Below, piece after piece: positions 8,635-16,341 of a DNA stretch of 64,000 bases. Each line of letters begins with the position of its first letter. Position 1 is the first letter of the stretch. Under the pieces are notes generated by a model, which saw only the letters and a list, made by a program, of their open reading frames with translations, ran no database searches and was not told the DNA's origin. Source of the stretch: Candidatus Bathyarchaeota archaeon (GTDB lineage Archaea; Thermoproteota; Bathyarchaeia; TCS64); assembly GCA_026014815.1 (NCBI GenBank), contig JAOZHP010000076.1, positions 1 through 64,000 of the forward strand. Direction: 5' to 3'. Made by a program: the position numbers and the translations under genes.

Positions 8635-9906
8635 TTGACCAGCGAAGTAGCGTCTCAGGAGGCCTCACAAGGCCTGATACAGCGTTTACGCTCCGAGTTC
8701 GATTTCGTGCAGGGCAACTTCCTGATCATGGTACTGAGCTGGCTGGTACTCGATTTTTTCACTGAGCTGCCGAACACCTACCACACATTATACGTTGAGG
8801 CGCTGGGAGCCACAACCACTACTATCGGTATGATAGGTGCAGCGCAGAGCTTAGCGGGTGCATTTGTGCAGATACCTGGGGGTTATCTCGCTGACAAGTA
8901 TGGCCGGAAATGGCTCATCTCCTCCATGACTTTCGTCGCTGCTCTCTCACGAATATTCTTTGTCTACGCGCCGAGCTGGGAATGGATTCTCCTAGGGGGG
9001 GTGATATCAGGTCTAGCAGGCATCTATCAGCCTGCGTTAAACGCGATAATAGCGGACTCCCTGCCCAGGGAGAAAAGAGGAATGGGTTTCAGCATCATCA
9101 ACCTTATCACAAGCGTAAGCACAACACCCGCTCCGTTACTGGCGGGGTACCTGTTCACGCTCCAAGGACTGGTCCCCAGTATGAGATTCACATACAAGCT
9201 AGTCATGATAGGTTTCTTCATAGCTGCCTTGCTTCGGACCCGGCTCACTGAGACAGTTGAGGAGCCCACGAAGATTAACGTGGGGGAGATGCTTAGCGAG
9301 TACCCTACATCGCTGAGGGAGAGCATTAATGTCTGGAGTCTGGTTCCACGGTCAGCGTTCATCCTCTTTTTGGTCAACATAATCATGAACTTCACGTCAG
9401 GTCTCTTCGTGCCAGTGTTAGCGTTCTATATTATACGTGACTTGGGTATCGGTGAGATACCTTACAGCTACATCATGACAGCGCTTCCTGTATCCATGAT
9501 AGCCCTTGCGTTACCGGCAGGGAAACTCATCGACAAGGTGGGAAAGAAAAAACCACTTATGGCTGCTTTCGTGCTTTGGGCTGTAGCCATTATACTGCTG
9601 GTTTATGGTAACTTTTACCGGTTGATCTTGTCCATGGTGATGGTTGGGCTACTCATGGTTATGGCTAACAGCTCAATGTCAGCGTTATTCGCAGATCTGG
9701 TGCCAAGAGAGCATAGAGGAAAAGTGAATGGGTCTAGGGGTTTCTTCTCCATGATAGCCGGGAGTTTTGGAGCAATCATGGGAGGCTGGATGTACGAGGC
9801 TGTAAGCCACCAAGCACCTTTCCTAATAGAGGTGCTGCTCGTGATACCTCCCATCCTCATGGTTTACTTCTGGGTCGAGGAACCGGAAAAAGAGGAAACA
9901 AACTAA
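8635..9906 (+). CDS. Major facilitator superfamily transporter
   Basis: This 423-residue protein has a hydrophilic N-terminus of about 30 residues and then around twelve membrane segments. The MFS loop 2-3 signature is GGYLADKYGRKWLI, and the second half has GKLIDKVGKKKP at the equivalent place. It is related to the MFS protein at 3653. The substrate is unknown. The start is TTG, seven bases after the bactofilin-like stop, which indicates a shared transcript. Its end overlaps the convergent HAD phosphatase by four bases. Confidence 0.88.
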   Translation: MTSEVASQEASQGLIQRLRSEFDFVQGNFLIMVLSWLVLDFFTELPNTYHTLYVEALGATTTTIGMIGAAQSLAGAFVQIPGGYLADKYGRKWLISSMTFVAALSRIFFVYAPSWEWILLGGVISGLAGIYQPALNAIIADSLPREKRGMGFSIINLITSVSTTPAPLLAGYLFTLQGLVPSMRFTYKLVMIGFFIAALLRTRLTETVEEPTKINVGEMLSEYPTSLRESINVWSLVPRSAFILFLVNIIMNFTSGLFVPVLAFYIIRDLGIGEIPYSYIMTALPVSMIALALPAGKLIDKVGKKKPLMAAFVLWAVAIILLVYGNFYRLILSMVMVGLLMVMANSSMSALFADLVPREHRGKVNGSRGFFSMIAGSFGAIMGGWMYEAVSHQAPFLIEVLLVIPPILMVYFWVEEPEKEETN

Positions 9907-10577
9907 CTCTGGACATATCCATTCTCTAAGAGGTAATCAGGCAGGTTCCCTACGCCACGAAGAATAGTGTGAGGACCTGCCGCGTCAAGACGTTGGATGC
10001 TCTGGGTTCCAGAAAGCACCGCGACGGTAAGTACACCCGCGTTGAGCCCCTCCTCGACTCCTTTCGCTGTATCATCAACTTTGACAACCTCGTTTGGGTT
10101 CTCTATGCCATGTGTATTCATGGCGTGAAGAATCATTGCGGGGTCAGGGCGTGAAGCCCCCACCTGTTCACTGCATATCCATCCATCGATCAAGCCGTTT
10201 TCTTGCCATCCCAGCTCCTTTAAAATAGCGGATGAAACCTCTGTTGGGAAACCTGTCGAGCACACGACTTTGACTCCGTGTTCCTTGAGGAACCGGAAAG
10301 TATCGGAGGCTCCGTCCATCTCCTTGACTTTAGAGGTGTTTTGAAGCAGGGTCTCCACGAAGTCTCTGTAGATGAGTTTGGCTTTGTCTCCGCCCAGCTC
10401 CTTGATGACGGTCCACTTGTCTCTTCCCCGCTGCTCGTTAAGTATCTCCATGGGGATGTGGACGCCGTGAGACTCGAAGGCGTCACTGTAGCTCTTCAAA
10501 ACCAATGGGATGTTGTCGATTCTGTCGTCAACGGTGGTCCCCGCCATATCGAAGACAACGAGTCGTACACGTTGCAT
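9903..10577 (-). CDS. HAD-superfamily hydrolase, phosphonatase-like
   Basis: This 224-residue protein has HAD motif I VVFDMAGTTVDD (nucleophile Asp and general-acid Asp), motif II Ser/Thr in VVCSTGFP near residue 113, and motif IV in VKVDDTAKGVEEG near residue 170. The DMAGTT form of motif I and the alpha-helical cap after it resemble phosphonoacetaldehyde hydrolase-type HAD proteins. The Schiff-base lysine of true phosphonatases cannot be assigned here, so 'phosphonatase-like phosphatase' is the safe call. The nitroreductase gene lies directly upstream with a 6-base gap, so the two are probably cotranscribed. Confidence 0.85.
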   Translation of the reverse strand: MQRVRLVVFDMAGTTVDDRIDNIPLVLKSYSDAFESHGVHIPMEILNEQRGRDKWTVIKELGGDKAKLIYRDFVETLLQNTSKVKEMDGASDTFRFLKEHGVKVVCSTGFPTEVSSAILKELGWQENGLIDGWICSEQVGASRPDPAMILHAMNTHGIENPNEVVKVDDTAKGVEEGLNAGVLTVAVLSGTQSIQRLDAAGPHTILRGVGNLPDYLLENGYVQS

Positions 10578-10583
10578 GGTGGC

Positions 10584-11111
10584 TTACATCTCCTCAACGA
10601 TCTCTGCGAGAGGCTTACGGCTCGTGTTCTCATTGAACACTCCCTTATCTGGGTAGCCTAGAGGTGTCACTGCGACCACATTTTCGTCGTCGGGGAGTTC
10701 AAGCGCTTCCTTTACTTCTTTATTCTGGAAGTCGCCTATCCAGCAGGTGCCCAGTCCCTCTGCCCGTGCTGCAAGTATTAGCTGTGTGAACGCGATACTT
10801 ACGTCCATGATGAAGCTCATCTCCCCCATGTAGCCGCCTCTGCTGAAAGGCACCTTCCACCCAACAGCCACTACCACAATGGGTGCATCTGCTATCCATT
10901 TCTGGCCTCCGCATGCCTCAGCAACCTTGAGTTTTCTGTCTTCGTTTTTGACAATATAGAACTTCCAGAACTGCCTGTTGTGGCCACTTGGGGCAATTCG
11001 GGCGGCCTCCAAGATGCAAATCAACGCTTCCTCTGGCACTTTATCTTTTTTGTATAAACGGATGCTCCGCCTAGTGTTGATTACCTCGTAGAACTCCATC
11101 TGCATCGGCAT
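10584..11111 (-). CDS. Nitroreductase-family flavoprotein
   Basis: The 175 residues match the short nitroreductase fold. The FMN-binding N-terminus is NTRRSIRLYKKDKVP, followed by APSGHNRQFWKF. The C-terminal region GLGTCWIGDF and VAVTPLGYPDKG is also typical. These proteins are FMN-dependent homodimers that use NAD(P)H or reduced partners; the true substrate cannot be read from sequence. The first ATG at 11111 was taken; an ATG four codons later is equally possible. It forms a likely two-gene unit with the HAD hydrolase. Confidence 0.9.
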   Translation of the reverse strand: MPMQMEFYEVINTRRSIRLYKKDKVPEEALICILEAARIAPSGHNRQFWKFYIVKNEDRKLKVAEACGGQKWIADAPIVVVAVGWKVPFSRGGYMGEMSFIMDVSIAFTQLILAARAEGLGTCWIGDFQNKEVKEALELPDDENVVAVTPLGYPDKGVFNENTSRKPLAEIVEEM

Positions 11112-11156
11112 GAATAGCGTAGCTATAGGGAATAAATCTTCTCAGTACCTATTTGG

Positions 11157-12413
11157 TTACTTTGTCGTAAAGTACTCGGAGTAAGTGATGTTCCTCACCG
11201 TGCCGTCAGGGGCTTTTACACCCACCATGAGCCTCATCTTAACGTACCTCGGCCCGGTAACTATTAACGTATAATACCTTGTTTGCTGGAATTCTAGGTT
11301 GAATACCGTGCTCTCCTTGATACCGACTATGCTTTCATCGATGGCTTCCAGTCCTAGCCAGGCGCGGTACCCTTCAGCCGTTCTGGGACTCTCATTGGTC
11401 AGTGTCATGGTTACAGTGACCTTGTTGCTTCTTATCGAAGCCTCCCACTCATGGTTCAGGTAAGGCTCAGAGTCCACGATGTACAGGTTTACTTCCTCGT
11501 ACTTGTGCTCCGATGGGACTTCACCTAGCTCCCAGCCTGTGGCCGTGGTTTCTAGGTAATAATACGTGCGGTTGTTCAGCAACCAATATGTTCCAGTGGC
11601 GTTTGCCTCCACGGCTACCGCCATATGGTTAGGCATGTAGATGAGGGCTGTGCTTACGTTCATGGCCTTCAGGAAGCTTGAATAGAGGATGGATGTGTCC
11701 TCGCAGTCTCCTCCACTGTCCACAAGGGTTTCCACGGGGAACTTGGGGTACTCGTCAAAGCCGAGGGTGTCGTCTGTCTCGTAGTGGAGGTTTTGCACGA
11801 AACTTGTTACTAGGCCCAATCTCTCTTCTTCACCGTACTTGTTGAGGGCACAGATTATCTCGAACTCGTTGAGCAGAGCCTCAATATACGCGTCATCGTA
11901 TGGGTGCACCACGTAACCCGTGTAGTCAGATGTGCTGTACCGATCCTTTCCACTGTAATAATCAAGAAGTGGCTCCGGTACCGTGATGTTTACTGTATGC
12001 ACTTGTGCGCCGTATTCCCACGTGTACTCTCGATGCAGGACAGGTAACGACTCTGGGGATAAATCGAGTCCCCCGAAGGACGCCTCGTACTGGTCCAAGA
12101 GGGACTCGTACTGGCCCTGAAGCAACGCGTGCTGTTCAAGTAACGCCTCATGCTCATCAAACAGTGACTCATACTGGCCTGTAATGTCTAGGTGGCTCTG
12201 GTTCAGCTCTGTGAGCTGTGTCTCAAGCCTTGTTTTCTCGGTGCCCTGTACCTCGTGGTCGATGGTTAGCTGTTCATAGTCCATGGTAAGCTGGGATACA
12301 TTATCTTCCAGCTCGATTATCCTCGGAGTAATTAAGTAGTTGTTGCCGAAGTACCCGGCTGCACCGCCCAGTATGATCCCAATGACGAGTAAGGCGAATG
12401 TCTTGGCGCTCAA
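11157..12413 (-). CDS. Membrane-anchored coiled-coil protein with transglutaminase-like domain
   Basis: The 418-residue protein begins with a membrane segment (residues 5-25, FALLVIGIILGGAAGYFG). A coiled coil of about 95 residues follows, with repeated short units such as QYESLFDEHEALLEQ. A transglutaminase-like cysteine protease fold occupies roughly residues 190-310. The Cys is in SGGDCEDTSILY, the His in MPNHMAVAV, and the acidic residue probably lies in YYLETTATG, giving a possible Cys-His-Asp/Glu triad. A beta-rich domain at the C-terminus resembles an Ig-type fold. The catalytic part is probably outside the membrane. The substrate is unknown. The start is TTG, since no in-frame ATG exists nearby. 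Confidence 0.8.
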   Translation of the reverse strand: MSAKTFALLVIGIILGGAAGYFGNNYLITPRIIELEDNVSQLTMDYEQLTIDHEVQGTEKTRLETQLTELNQSHLDITGQYESLFDEHEALLEQHALLQGQYESLLDQYEASFGGLDLSPESLPVLHREYTWEYGAQVHTVNITVPEPLLDYYSGKDRYSTSDYTGYVVHPYDDAYIEALLNEFEIICALNKYGEEERLGLVTSFVQNLHYETDDTLGFDEYPKFPVETLVDSGGDCEDTSILYSSFLKAMNVSTALIYMPNHMAVAVEANATGTYWLLNNRTYYYLETTATGWELGEVPSEHKYEEVNLYIVDSEPYLNHEWEASIRSNKVTVTMTLTNESPRTAEGYRAWLGLEAIDESIVGIKESTVFNLEFQQTRYYTLIVTGPRYVKMRLMVGVKAPDGTVRNITYSEYFTTK

Positions 12414-12487
12414 GTCGATGGTTCCAAGCTTTGGAGGGTTATAAAGGATATGTGGGGTGCTTATAGTTCCCTGTTCCTTATTTTCTG

Positions 12488-13012
12488 TTACATACCGATG
12501 CCGGGGGTTCTATACCTTTTTTCCCACTCTTCCTTCATGACAATATTTCGTAGATCGGTGAGATGGTCGGTGCACATGACCCCGTGGAGGTGGTCGATCT
12601 CGTGCTGCAGGAGCTCACTCATGTCGTCGCTGAACTCCTCTATGTGCTTCCCGCCGTCCTCGTCCTTGTACTCGACCTTTATCGCTTTGTTTCGGCTAAT
12701 CTTGACGAAGAACGCGGCGTTCAAGCTGAAGCAGCTATCCCAGACCATGAAAGTCTCGGGGCTCCTCCAAATGATGGCTGGGTTAACAAGGTAAAAGCTT
12801 CTTTCAGGCATCTGTATGTAGACCACTTTCTTAGGGTACCCGATCTGGGGCGCCGCCATGCCTCTGCCCATACCTTGCTCCTTCTGGATATGTGTTAACG
12901 TGTCCTTGAGGTCTTCAAGGATAAGTGCAAGTTCATCACTAAAGTTCACTACTCCATGGGCTTCCTCCCTTAGCCGCGGGTCACCTAACAGAACAGTATC
13001 CCGTATAGTCAT
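12488..13012 (-). CDS. Peptide deformylase-family metalloprotease
   Basis: This 174-residue protein carries all three deformylase motifs: GMAAPQIG (motif 1, GxGxAAxQ-like, preceded by GMGR), SCFSLN (motif 2, with the metal-binding Cys) and LLQHEIDHLHG (motif 3, HExxH-type). Motif 2 differs from the bacterial EGCLS by reading DSCFS. Archaea start translation with unformylated Met, so the usual role does not apply; a different N-acyl or formyl substrate is likely. The gene lies about 100 bases downstream of the pup-like ORF, with a T-run between them, and probably has its own promoter. Confidence 0.88.
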   Translation of the reverse strand: MTIRDTVLLGDPRLREEAHGVVNFSDELALILEDLKDTLTHIQKEQGMGRGMAAPQIGYPKKVVYIQMPERSFYLVNPAIIWRSPETFMVWDSCFSLNAAFFVKISRNKAIKVEYKDEDGGKHIEEFSDDMSELLQHEIDHLHGVMCTDHLTDLRNIVMKEEWEKRYRTPGIGM

Positions 13013-13060
13013 GATTCAATCTGTGTGACATAGTAAGGTAAATGTTTGTATGTTCCTCCG

Positions 13061-13066
13061 AAAAAA
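13061..13066 (-). terminator. T-run after the pup-like ORF
   Basis: On the minus strand a run of six T follows the pup-like stop by about 50 bases. Archaeal transcripts commonly end in such oligo-T tracts. If used, it separates the Dop/PafA-like operon from the deformylase gene and places the small ORF inside the operon's transcript. Confidence 0.4.
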
Positions 13067-13115
13067 TGCGGTTCAATACCCTTTAGCGGTGAATTAAATC
13101 TGATTCCGGATATGG

Positions 13116-13235
13116 TTACTGCCCTGGTGGTGCTACGACTTCCTTATGCTCTTTCTTTATGATGATTTTTCCTCGCTTCAGCTTCCTTTTCTTAAAGCTG
13201 GGGAAGAGGTTCTCGTCTTTCTTCTCTGTCATCAT
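13116..13235 (-). CDS. Candidate Pup-like small protein modifier (39 aa, ends in GQ)
   Basis: This ORF begins two bases after the stop of the second Dop/PafA-like gene and encodes 39 residues. The first residues are MMTEKKDENLFPSFKKRK and the last are HKEVVAPPGQ, ending exactly at the Gln. Bacterial Pup is a small disordered protein ending in Gly-Gly-Gln or Gly-Gly-Glu, and in Actinobacteria pup directly follows dop, so both position and C-terminus fit. Differences are a shorter length, a Pro-Pro-Gly-Gln tail, and a strongly basic composition (ten Lys, two Arg, five acidic residues), whereas Pup is acidic. Tandem ATG codons are present (13235, 13232), with GAGTGA just upstream. A chance short ORF cannot be excluded. 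It should be considered a candidate substrate of the two upstream enzymes. Confidence 0.55.
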   Translation of the reverse strand: MMTEKKDENLFPSFKKRKLKRGKIIIKKEHKEVVAPPGQ

Positions 13236-13237
13236 TT

Positions 13238-14815
13238 TCACTCTGTGTCATGTTTCTCGTGGTCGTCGCTGGGGGCGTACATCATGTGATCCCCCCTCTG
13301 GTTAAGCTTGTCGAGGGCCTTGGTGAACTCTGTGAAGGTGCCTGTCGCCTTCTCGAGGACATCCCCGCACATCTGTTTGTTGAAGATGAAAGGCTCATCC
13401 AGACGGATCGATGCGTTGTGAAAGTTGATGCTCTCCCACTCGATGGACTTGAGCAAGCCCGGGAACTCTCGTGCAGCGAGGCAACGGATGTACTCCCGTG
13501 TCCCCTCTGGGCCGTTATGTAACGCATGCTTCACCTTCCCCGTCAGAGCGTCCCAGTTCTCGAAGGGAATCGCGTCTCTCGCGAACTCCATGGAGTCATC
13601 GAGGCTGAACGTGGTTTCGTCCACTTCAACTGTTTCACCTATGTACCTGAGAACGGTCTCATCCAACAAGGTGTACTGGTTGCAGATGCCTAACCCTTCC
13701 TCGATGTCACCCTCAGCGTACTCGTCTATGAGCGTCTTCTTAGTGACCCAGTCCAGTCCGTCGATGAAGTACTCAAGGCTGCGCTCCTGAAGTCTCTGCA
13801 CCGTGGCCTTGATGAGGTTGAAAGACCGTCTGTCCGCCTCGGTTGATTCTTCTCTGCTTAACATCTCCTCGACGCCTGCTAGGTAAAAGCCTTCGAGGAT
13901 GTCTGCAACTGCGTCTACTCTTGTCCCATCCGCAAGGGTTAGCTTCCAGTTGAGAGCCTCAGTGTCGGTGGTCATCTCCTTCATGGAGGCAACAGGGTCA
14001 TCCAGCTTGGGTGCGTCTTGATAGTAACCTTTCTCGTAAGCAGTCATAACGAGGGTTTCAAGGTTATCCCTCAGGTAGATCTGGAAAGGGCTTCTGAGTC
14101 CTTCCCAGTTGATGTCGTGGAATCTCCAGTACTTCTCGGGGTCTGCGTGGGGGTCGTTCCTCTGGTTGAGGATGCCCCTAGCGTCCACGGTGTCGTTGCT
14201 TGAGACTCTTTTGATGAAGGCTGCACGTGGGCTGATTACGAAGCGAAGTGTTTCACCGTTCATTATCTTTCCGGGTCGGGGCAGCGAGCCGTCCCTCTTG
14301 CAGGGCACATAGTCGCCGCCACCGATTACGGGTATCCGTGCCACCATGAATGGGACTAAGGCGTCCTCCATCTTGTCCCAGACATCTGGACCACACACAC
14401 GTCGATCCATAAGGATGCTGCTGTGAGTGCTGTAGCTGTTTGCCCTCCAACCATCGCCTTCCTTGATGTTGGAGACGTTGTTCTTGTACCCGTTTATACC
14501 CTTGAAGTAGCTCCTGAGGCCCTTCACGGCGTAGTAGCCGAACAGCTCGGCGACCCTGTCGTAGATGACGGCCTCCATGCTACTGTTGTAGCTGGGGCTT
14601 GAGAGTTCTAGGTGGCTCATGTCGTCGTAGACCCTGAATCCGTTGTAGGCCATATAGTCCAGTCGGGGCTCCTCGACCTTGATCCCAGTGACAAGCTCTG
14701 CCTTCCTAAGCTCCTCGATAGCCATTCCTACTAGGTGTATCAGTGACCTATGGGGTAGCTGGGGCTGTGTGTTCATGGCTAGCTCGTGCTCGACTCCACG
14801 TATCTTGTGTTCCAT
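13238..14815 (-). CDS. Dop/PafA-family protein with intact catalytic Asp
   Basis: This protein of about 525 residues aligns along its length with actinobacterial Dop (Pup deamidase/depupylase) and PafA (Pup ligase), carboxylate-amine ligase-like enzymes. From the ATG chosen, the ATP/Mg motif is IRGVEHELAM (residues 5-14, G-x-E-x-E). The segment NGFRVYDDMSHLE (58-70) aligns without gaps to NGARLYVDHAHPE of Dop, keeping the catalytic Asp as Asp65. KNNV (111-114), the weakened STHSSILM (Dop GSHENYLM) and RNDPHAD (219-225, Dop RDEPHAD) follow. The C-terminal LDWVTKKTLIDEY and GTREYIR segments match the family's C-terminal domain. The ATG at 14815 is favoured because it puts the G-x-E-x-E motif at the family's usual place; TTG at 14851 is the alternative. 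It is followed directly by the pup-like ORF. Confidence 0.9.
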   Translation of the reverse strand: MEHKIRGVEHELAMNTQPQLPHRSLIHLVGMAIEELRKAELVTGIKVEEPRLDYMAYNGFRVYDDMSHLELSSPSYNSSMEAVIYDRVAELFGYYAVKGLRSYFKGINGYKNNVSNIKEGDGWRANSYSTHSSILMDRRVCGPDVWDKMEDALVPFMVARIPVIGGGDYVPCKRDGSLPRPGKIMNGETLRFVISPRAAFIKRVSSNDTVDARGILNQRNDPHADPEKYWRFHDINWEGLRSPFQIYLRDNLETLVMTAYEKGYYQDAPKLDDPVASMKEMTTDTEALNWKLTLADGTRVDAVADILEGFYLAGVEEMLSREESTEADRRSFNLIKATVQRLQERSLEYFIDGLDWVTKKTLIDEYAEGDIEEGLGICNQYTLLDETVLRYIGETVEVDETTFSLDDSMEFARDAIPFENWDALTGKVKHALHNGPEGTREYIRCLAAREFPGLLKSIEWESINFHNASIRLDEPFIFNKQMCGDVLEKATGTFTEFTKALDKLNQRGDHMMYAPSDDHEKHDTE

Positions 14816-14888
14816 CAAACCATGTGCCTCGAAAACAAGTCGCAATGCCAACTCTTGGGCAGGATACTCTATAATATTTGCTACAAGT

Positions 14889-16232
14889 TCAGCGGCTTGA
14901 GTCTATTAAGGATTGAATCTCAGCCGTTTTCGCCTTGATCTTTTTATTTGTCCATCCACCAAGCTCGTTGAACTCGAAAGGGTAGTAGTTTATCTCGGGT
15001 TTCAGCTTGATGTAGCTCCAGCTCATGGTCTTCAACTCGTCCTTGAACCGTTTGGCGAGAGCGACTCTTAGTGTTCCCCTGCTCTCACAGGGTGGGTCCA
15101 TGAACGCCTTCTTGACGTTCTCTTCCGAGATTATGGTTCTCAGTCCGTGGCTCTCCACAAGTTCATCGTACAGCGGGTCAGTGACCGCTGTATACTGGTA
15201 CATCGCTGCCTCTTTCGCTGCATCCATGCTTAGACCCTCCTCCACGATGTACTCGTCCAGCACTTTCTCTGTGAGCCTCATCTTGATGACCCACTCGATG
15301 GATGTGTCCAAGGATTCAATCAATCCCTCATCGAGCTTCCCGAGAACCCACTTGAACTCACGAAGAGCCATCAGGTCGTGATCCGCAGGGCTTCCATCAG
15401 CGAAGACACGTTCAATCGCCTCAAGATAATGGGAGTTGAGGTAATCAATGACCCTTATCTCAGCGCCCTCCTTCAAAGGGACAGTCCAGTCTCCGTCGAG
15501 GCTCAGTGAGATCGCTTTGTTGGACTCGATTGGAGCCTCTATCTCGGGCACCGATGTGAGGTGTCCTTGCTCGATTGCCCTGAGGATATAGCTGGTGATG
15601 CTGTGCTTCAGGAACGTTGTTACCTCAGAACGGGCTCCCTCCCCATTCACGATGTGGGCGCGACTGAAAACGTCGTCTGTGTGGGACTCGTCACGTGTGC
15701 TGATAATCGGGTAATCGGTGCTGGTCTCCGAGTACAGGGTCTTGGGGAAAATTGTTCGAGGAGAGACGAGGTATCTCCCGTTCACGTATCCACCTGCACC
15801 GCAGAAGACCTGCCTCAAAACGAGGTAAGGTATGAGAAGATGAATGTTCTCAACGTACTTTTCCCGTTTGACGAGGTAGTTCTCGTGGCTCCCAACGGTC
15901 GTGTAGGGTACCTCTCCTTTGGGGTCAGTGGCTATGTTGGTCTTGTAGAGGTGGACTTGTTCACCTGTGTCTTCTTGGTAGGTCCATGAGGCTAGTCGGG
16001 CGTACGCCTCACACGCTTTTTCATAAGCCAACATCTCCAAGGGGTTCCTACACTCGGGGGTGCAGACCTCGAAGAGGTTGCCGTGGATGTAGCAGAGGCC
16101 ACCGTTTCTGAGAAAAGCCCGTGGGATGCCGTCGTCTGGCTTGAAGACGTAGACCCCTCGTTTGCCGAGGGCCTCAAAGAGCCCCATGGGCCATGAACCT
16201 GCGGCGAACTCTTGTTCTGCTCCCTGCCACAT
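14889..16232 (-). CDS. Dop/PafA-family protein with His at the catalytic Asp position
   Basis: This is a second member of the Pup deamidase/ligase family (447 residues from the ATG). Motifs from the ATG: QGAEQEF (G-x-E-x-E, 3-9), RNGGLCYIHGNLFEVCTPEC (42-61), VGSHENYLV (113-121, nearly identical to Dop/PafA), STRDESHTD (178-186), RAHIVNGEGARSEVTTFLK (191-209) and IEWVIKMRL in the C-terminal half. The ungapped alignment with Dop NGARLYVDHAHPEYSAPEC puts His50 where the catalytic Asp should be, although the nearby Glu and TPEC are kept. It may use altered chemistry, be a pseudoenzyme, or work as a heterodimer with the downstream paralogue. TTG at 16244 is an alternative start. It leads the operon; AAAAATTATTTA near 16280 could be its TATA box. 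Confidence 0.9.
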   Translation of the reverse strand: MWQGAEQEFAAGSWPMGLFEALGKRGVYVFKPDDGIPRAFLRNGGLCYIHGNLFEVCTPECRNPLEMLAYEKACEAYARLASWTYQEDTGEQVHLYKTNIATDPKGEVPYTTVGSHENYLVKREKYVENIHLLIPYLVLRQVFCGAGGYVNGRYLVSPRTIFPKTLYSETSTDYPIISTRDESHTDDVFSRAHIVNGEGARSEVTTFLKHSITSYILRAIEQGHLTSVPEIEAPIESNKAISLSLDGDWTVPLKEGAEIRVIDYLNSHYLEAIERVFADGSPADHDLMALREFKWVLGKLDEGLIESLDTSIEWVIKMRLTEKVLDEYIVEEGLSMDAAKEAAMYQYTAVTDPLYDELVESHGLRTIISEENVKKAFMDPPCESRGTLRVALAKRFKDELKTMSWSYIKLKPEINYYPFEFNELGGWTNKKIKAKTAEIQSLIDSSR

Positions 16233-16305
16233 ATTTAGAGACAAGTAATCCCGTGAATGGGTGTCTGAGGCTGTAAATAATTTTTGATCAAGCCCTTGGA
16301 AGCCG

Positions 16306-16316
16306 TTATATAATTA
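16306..16316 (+). promoter_or_regulatory. TATA box of the amidohydrolase gene
   Basis: GTTATATAATT lies about 26-36 bases before the ATG at 16342. At normal archaeal spacing transcription would start within a few bases of that ATG, supporting it over the upstream TTG at 16333. The same 110-base region must also hold the promoter of the divergent Dop/PafA-like operon. Confidence 0.45.
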
Positions 16317-16341
16317 TTGTATATATTACGCATTGATTTTT

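Noticed and set aside
13116-13235. Reading the small ORF as an antisense or 3' UTR accident
   Set aside because: Not fully excluded, but the two-base spacing, Gly-Gln C-terminus and following T-run make the modifier reading better supported, so it was kept as a candidate.
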